A stretch of 63,754 nt of DNA, taken from positions 930-64,683 of the forward strand of contig JABDGM010000013.1 in the NCBI GenBank assembly GCA_013286045.1, given 5' to 3'. A program made the position numbers and the translations under genes. Positions within the stretch are counted from its first letter, which is position 1. The number at the start of each line of letters is the position of its first letter. Below are positions 59,476 through 63,754 of the stretch, piece by piece. This stretch comes from Planctomycetota bacterium (GTDB taxonomy: Bacteria; Planctomycetota; Planctomycetia; Pirellulales; Lacipirellulaceae). The notes beneath the pieces were generated by a model. It did no database searches, was not told where the DNA came from, and saw nothing but the letters and a program-made list of their open reading frames with translations.

Positions 59476-60639
59476 TCAGTTCGAGCCCAGTACCACAGGA
59501 ACATCGGCCTGTTTGCCCTGGCGAAGAATCGTCAGCTGAATCTGATCTCCCGGTTGATGGTCCTCAATCTTCTCGACAAACGCGCTCGCCGTATCAACCG
59601 GTTGGCCATCGACTGCCACGATGATGTCGGAGTTCGTAGGGTCCTGTCGTTCGACGTCGTAAGCCAACGGTCCCCGTGTAACATGCTTGCGAACCAGACT
59701 CCAACCTTTGAGGCCTGCCTTCTCGGCCGGACCGCCTTTGTTTACTTCCACAATCTGCAGGCCCTGCTTGAGTTCCTTCACAGCCACGATCCCGATATCC
59801 GCCCTCACGACCTTGCCGTGCTCGATCAATTGGGGCACCACCTGGCGAATGCGGTTCACAGGAATCGCGAATCCGAGACCCGCGTTTTGCCCCGTCTTGG
59901 TCGCGATAGCAACGTTCATCCCAACCATCCGCCCGCTGGTATCCAACAGCGGACCGCCCGAGTTTCCCGGATTCATCGCGGCATCTGTTTGAATAATCGA
60001 CTTCATGTCATGGCCGGTCCGGCTTGGGAGCGTCCGGTTCAGGTTCGAAATAATACCCGTGGTTAGCGTGCCTTCGAGTCCGAACGGGTTGCCGAGCGTG
60101 TACACCCGTTGCCCGACGCGAAGATTGTCCGATGTTCCCAGCGGGACAGGAAACAGCTCTTCCGGCGGCGCATTGATCTTCAACACCGCCACGTCGTTGT
60201 CCGGATCTTCTCCCACCACCTCGCCTTCATACGGGTCTTTTCCGCCGGGAAGCGTCACCCAAACCTTATTGGCATCTTCCACGACGTGGTAATTGGTCAA
60301 AACATGGCCCTGCTTGTCGATCACCGAGCCCGACCCTGCACCTTCGCCAGCGGAGGGAAGCCTAAAAAACCCGTCGTAGCTCACGGTCCGGGTAAGAACA
60401 TTGACCACACCGCGGTTGGCTCCGTCGTAAACGCGGATATTGGTTTGCTCCTCTGGTGTAAGTGCCGGGTTAGGCGGCAAAGTCGCCGGCACCACCGAGG
60501 CCGTAACCGTCTGAGCACCGAATTGCTGTGCTTGGGCAGCCCCCACCATCGGAAAACCCGAGCTATTGCCAACCAGCCACGCGGCGAAAGACGCTCCCAG
60601 CAAAGCACTTACAACACAGCAAAGGAATATTTTTTTCAT
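59476..60639 (-). CDS. HtrA/Deg-type periplasmic serine protease with one PDZ domain
   Basis: 387 residues. The N-terminus (KIFLCCVVSALLGASFAAWLVG) is a signal peptide or anchor. The protease domain has the complete triad: His118 in LTNYHVVEDA, Asp149 in DNDVAVLKI and Ser227 in NPGNSGGPL, with TLGNPFGLEGTLTTGIIS between. One PDZ domain follows (VVKELKQGLQIVEVNKGGPAEKAGLKG ... SDIIVAVDGQPVDTASAFVEKIEDHQPGDQIQLTILR). One PDZ and an N-terminal anchor resemble DegS-type sensors, but soluble DegQ-like activity is possible. Similarity starts at ATG 60639; an in-frame TTG lies 15 bp upstream. Confidence 0.92.
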   Translation of the reverse strand: MKKIFLCCVVSALLGASFAAWLVGNSSGFPMVGAAQAQQFGAQTVTASVVPATLPPNPALTPEEQTNIRVYDGANRGVVNVLTRTVSYDGFFRLPSAGEGAGSGSVIDKQGHVLTNYHVVEDANKVWVTLPGGKDPYEGEVVGEDPDNDVAVLKINAPPEELFPVPLGTSDNLRVGQRVYTLGNPFGLEGTLTTGIISNLNRTLPSRTGHDMKSIIQTDAAMNPGNSGGPLLDTSGRMVGMNVAIATKTGQNAGLGFAIPVNRIRQVVPQLIEHGKVVRADIGIVAVKELKQGLQIVEVNKGGPAEKAGLKGWSLVRKHVTRGPLAYDVERQDPTNSDIIVAVDGQPVDTASAFVEKIEDHQPGDQIQLTILRQGKQADVPVVLGSN

Positions 60640-61194
60640 ATTTGAATGGAGCAAACGAGGGAATTGAAGGCACCTCTGTCGGCAAATGACCCTGCCAAGT
60701 TGCGATAGAACCAGCTCGCGCGCCGACCCGCATCAACCGCCGTTCCGCTTTAATCCATACGATATGACGGTGCACAACGTTCGCAAATATCGGGCATTTC
60801 CGCTACCGCGAAAGGTCTCCCCAGGGGAAGAAAACGTCGGTTTCGCTACGAATAGTTCGTCGCCTGAGTCACCTGACCGAGGTCACATTGGCACAGTGAC
60901 CGCCGTCTCAAACGTATTGCCGTTCGATCTTCCCTCATAACCGGTCCAAATGGCTTCCAGCACGGTCCCATTTCCGGCTAGTTGACCCTAGGAAAACTGG
61001 GAAAACTATTGGCGTTTGCCTCCGGGCCTGAATAGACTGAAAGTAAGTGGTTATCTCAACCCGTCTTACGAGCATTTGTCCATATCGCGGCACGGCGCAA
61101 GCCGGGTGCTGAGACTCCATTTCGACTTTGAACCAACGGGACCGCTACCGGAGCGGCGGCCCTTGTGCTTTTCGAGTATTTGCGGAGCGTCAAA
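60640..61194. other. Divergent intergenic region between HtrA and VWA-STN genes
   Basis: 555 bp with no supported gene. TTGACC (60982-60987), a 17-bp spacer and ACTATT (61005-61010) form a weak promoter candidate for the VWA-STN gene; the spacer contains a direct repeat GGAAAACT...GGGAAAACT. A set of GTCAC/GTGAC half-sites lies at about 60869-60901. None of this is strong. Confidence 0.35.
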
Positions 61195-63754
61195 ATGTTG
61201 ACCGTTCATAGGATCAGAGGCATGGTTTCGAAATTCACGACGACCGGCTTGGCCATCGCCGTTGCTACGTCTGCAATCGCACTCGTGGCGCGTGCGGGCG
61301 AAACCCAACGTGCATCTGCCGAGTTGTCGACATACGCGACCGAAGATGGTCAGTCGTATTTCGCGCTCAGCATCATGCCGCCGGCTGATGCGGCGGTGCA
61401 ATCGCAGCCGCGAGACATCATCATTCTGTTCGATACCTCCGCCAGCCAAACTGGAATCTTCCGCGACACTTCGTTCGCCGCGCTCGAATCGTGCATTGCG
61501 AAACTGAATCCCAAAGATCGCGTGCAGCTATTTGCGGCCGATCTCGAAGCTCGGCCAATGACAAAGGGATTCGTAGCGGCAGGCAGCGACGATTTGAAAG
61601 CCGCTGTCGAAGCACTCCGCAAGGAATCACCCCTCGGCTCGACCGACGTCGAGAATGTGTTGCGCACCGCGGCCTCTAAGTTCGATGCGAAACAGTTGGA
61701 TAATCGCGTCCTGTTCTACATCGGCGACGGCATGAGCAGCGCCAACTTATTGGGAACCGACTCCTTCCGTTCACTCGTGGGCGATCTATCGAAAGCTCGG
61801 ACGCCGGTCAGCAGCTATGCGATCGGCCCGCAAATTGATGGCCGCCTGCTAGCTGCCCTCGCCAATCAAACGGGCGGCATGCTTTACATCGCCGAGTCGA
61901 TGACAAAGGCGAACGACGCCGAAAAAATCACTGCCGAACGGGCCAACGAAGAAAACATGCGCCGCAGCGAAAATGTTGGCGCCGATATGGCGAGCTGGGC
62001 TCACGCCACGGTTTATTGGCCGACAAGCTGTACCTGGCCTACCGAATTGGGCCAAGTCTATCCTAAGGCGTTGACGCCCCTGCGCTCCGATCGAGACACA
62101 ATCGCAATTGGCTCGGCTGCCGCCGCTCTGACGAACCCAGTCGAGATCAACGCGCAATTCATCGCAGATAGCAAGCCCGTTGAATTGCATTGGACTGCTG
62201 CCCCGAAAAACGGCGGCGCCACCTACGCTTATCTTCCGCAAGTCGTCCGCTCGGCGAAAACCGATGACGGAATCACGCTCCCCACCGTCGGCTCTGCCGC
62301 GCTTGCCGAAACCGGTCGCGTTGCCGAAGCCGGCATCGATGGCCTTACCGATCTCGCCGAACGTTCGGTCCGCACCGGCGATGTACAGGCCGCTCAGGTC
62401 GCCGCACAAGCCGTGCTGGAGCGTGACCCCGGCAATGTCAAAGCGAAAACCGTGCAGCGCGTAGTTGATAAGAAGCGCATCGAAGCCAAGCCCGTGGCCC
62501 AGCCGGGCGCACCGGCCGCAGGACCCCGCGCTATCGTCCCGCCGCAATCTTTCGCCACGCCTCAACCGGGAACTGCTCCCGCTGCCGGCAATGACCTGAA
62601 CCTCGTTCGTCAGCCAGCGGTTTTACCGCCGCAAGGTGGCGGTCAACCGCAGGACCTCCCCTCACCGGCGACCTCTCAACCTGCGGCCGGCTCACTCACC
62701 GACCAATTTGCACCGTCAGGTGCGCTAATGGACGAGGTCCAGCAACAACGCCGAGTCTTCGGTCAGATGTTGCGCCGCCAAGTTGAAAGCACCGTGATCG
62801 ACGCTCGCAAAAACATGAGCGACGATCCGGAGACGGCAATGCAAAACCTCAAGCTCGCCCTGGATAATGTACAACGAGCGCCCGAACTTACTCCGGATCT
62901 CCGCGCACAACTCACAGATAAACTTCAGGGAGCGCTCCGCGAAGCGCAGCACGCCTCGGTCGTAAAAGATGAGCTCGACGCTGCCCGCGAAGAAGAACTA
63001 GCGGCGGCTCGCGAACGTCGCTTGCTGAACGATCGCATGGCCCGTGATCGCGAAAAAGAGAAGCAGCTTGTCGATCGATTTAACGCTCTGATCGATGAGC
63101 GCCGCTACGACGAAGCGCTCGACGTCGCAGGCACGTTGGACGAGGTGGATCCGACTGGCGTCACCCCAGTGGTGGCCACCGTCTCCACCGAATTGCGTCG
63201 CAACGATTACCTAATGCAACTGACTCGCGCCGCTCGCTGGACCAACTTCTTCGATACGCTCTACCAAGTGGAGAAGTCTTCGGTTCCGTTTCCGGATGAT
63301 CCGCCAATCGTGTATCCAGCGGCTCCGGTTTGGGAAGAACTGTCGAACCGACGTAAGGATCGCTATGGTTCAATGGATCTAAAGGCCACGGGCGAGGCAG
63401 AGCAGAAGATCGAAAAAGCGCTTCGCTCCCCGTTGCATACCAATGGCCTCGACTTCGTGGAAACGCCGCTGAAGGACGTTGTCGAACAAATGGCGACGGA
63501 TTACGGCATCCCGATCCAACTCGATAAGACGGCGCTAGACGAAGTCGGTGTCAACGAAGACCAACCGGTAAACGTAAATCTGCACAATGTTTCATTGCGA
63601 TCTGCCCTCCGGCTGATGCTAAAGAACCTGCAGCTGACTTATATCATTCAAGATGAAGTGCTGATGATCACCACGCCAGATTCCGCCCAGAAGAACTTGG
63701 TCGTGAAAGTCTACCCGGTCGCAGACCTCGTACTACCCATCGACACGTCGCTGC
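61195..63754 (+). CDS. VWA domain protein with C-terminal STN (secretin N-terminal-like) domain, 3' end missing
   Basis: The frame is open from ATG 61195 to the window edge (853 codons). GGAG at 61184-61187 supports this start; ATG 61222 is in frame. Signal peptide (LAIAVATSAIALVARAGE). A VWA domain follows, with a complete MIDAS-type motif (D80-T-S-A-S, then the Thr in STDVENVL and Asp in IGDGMSS). Then a region with TPR-like counting (AAQVAAQAVLERDPGNVKA), a Pro/Gln-rich linker (about 440-510), a coiled coil near 598-640 (EEELAAARERRLLNDR), and near 753-826 an STN domain (DFVETPLKDVVEQMATDYGIPIQLDK ... VNLHNVSLRSALRLMLKNLQLTYIIQDEVLMIT). It is probably periplasmic; the rest of the gene decides whether it ends in a secretin. 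Confidence 0.85.
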   Translation, partial: MLTVHRIRGMVSKFTTTGLAIAVATSAIALVARAGETQRASAELSTYATEDGQSYFALSIMPPADAAVQSQPRDIIILFDTSASQTGIFRDTSFAALESCIAKLNPKDRVQLFAADLEARPMTKGFVAAGSDDLKAAVEALRKESPLGSTDVENVLRTAASKFDAKQLDNRVLFYIGDGMSSANLLGTDSFRSLVGDLSKARTPVSSYAIGPQIDGRLLAALANQTGGMLYIAESMTKANDAEKITAERANEENMRRSENVGADMASWAHATVYWPTSCTWPTELGQVYPKALTPLRSDRDTIAIGSAAAALTNPVEINAQFIADSKPVELHWTAAPKNGGATYAYLPQVVRSAKTDDGITLPTVGSAALAETGRVAEAGIDGLTDLAERSVRTGDVQAAQVAAQAVLERDPGNVKAKTVQRVVDKKRIEAKPVAQPGAPAAGPRAIVPPQSFATPQPGTAPAAGNDLNLVRQPAVLPPQGGGQPQDLPSPATSQPAAGSLTDQFAPSGALMDEVQQQRRVFGQMLRRQVESTVIDARKNMSDDPETAMQNLKLALDNVQRAPELTPDLRAQLTDKLQGALREAQHASVVKDELDAAREEELAAARERRLLNDRMARDREKEKQLVDRFNALIDERRYDEALDVAGTLDEVDPTGVTPVVATVSTELRRNDYLMQLTRAARWTNFFDTLYQVEKSSVPFPDDPPIVYPAAPVWEELSNRRKDRYGSMDLKATGEAEQKIEKALRSPLHTNGLDFVETPLKDVVEQMATDYGIPIQLDKTALDEVGVNEDQPVNVNLHNVSLRSALRLMLKNLQLTYIIQDEVLMITTPDSAQKNLVVKVYPVADLVLPIDTSL

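Noticed and set aside
61195-63754. The STN protein taken as the secretin of the pilus locus
   Set aside because: It is 34 kb away, begins with a VWA domain, and its C-terminus is outside the window, so this cannot be claimed.

Overview
The window reads as a chromosomal segment of a planctomycete, most likely of the Pirellulales type. This is inferred from family content: a DUF1207 outer-membrane protein, a giant GspK-like protein, a VWA-STN fusion, a Cys-rich secreted repeat protein, a PEP-CTERM-like mini-protein and DUF11-repeat proteins. There is no rRNA gene to confirm it. I see no tRNA, CRISPR array, phage, insertion sequence or transcription regulator. Both ends cut genes.

Layout. 1-6430: start of a secreted protein (truncated), a uronate-isomerase-like enzyme, a secreted cytochrome-c-like protein, a phosphohexomutase and a short UvrC. 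6698-27595: a 21-kb type IV pilus / type II secretion-like locus, all on the plus strand: PilB-type ATPase, PilT, a second PilB-type ATPase, PilC/GspF, four pseudopilins and a 2,913-residue GspK-like protein, closed by a terminator. 27727-33378: a TlpA-type thioredoxin, a ribulokinase plus FucI-fold isomerase operon, and a frameshifted MFS transporter. 33407-43565: cell-envelope and secreted proteins (transglutaminase-like, GGGCSSC-repeat protein, alpha/beta hydrolase-like, PEP-CTERM-like, DUF11), with a class IV aminotransferase and a histone-deacetylase-family amidohydrolase. 43606-50481: a DUF6580/DUF4430 pair, FadJ and thiolase for fatty-acid beta-oxidation, a membrane protein and a nucleoside transporter. 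50594-58943: a UvrA without its insertion domain, small enzymes, DUF1207, a PmtA-like methyltransferase, TsaD and a thioredoxin-like protein. 59476-63754: an HtrA protease and the first 2.56 kb of a VWA plus STN protein.

The most unusual signals are in the DNA rather than the gene list. (1) The window carries a family of 7-bp (sometimes 8-bp) periodic arrays, usually arranged as long imperfect hairpins. They occur between genes, and in the secretion locus they also lie inside the coding sequence for the 30-49-residue leader peptides of all four pseudopilins. From pilC onward almost every gene of that locus is preceded by, or begins with, such an element. (2) Five genes have a TANNNT hexamer exactly 6 bp before the ATG and no visible Shine-Dalgarno site, the arrangement expected for leaderless mRNAs. 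(3) Both nucleotide-excision-repair proteins lack a standard domain: UvrA the insertion domain, UvrC the C-terminal helix-hairpin-helix region.

How the genes work together: the ATPases, PilC, pseudopilins and giant GspK-like protein would form an envelope-spanning piston or pilus whose secretin and alignment proteins are not in this window. The ribulokinase/isomerase pair and the uronate isomerase point to plant- or algal-polysaccharide sugar use. FadJ and thiolase supply beta-oxidation.
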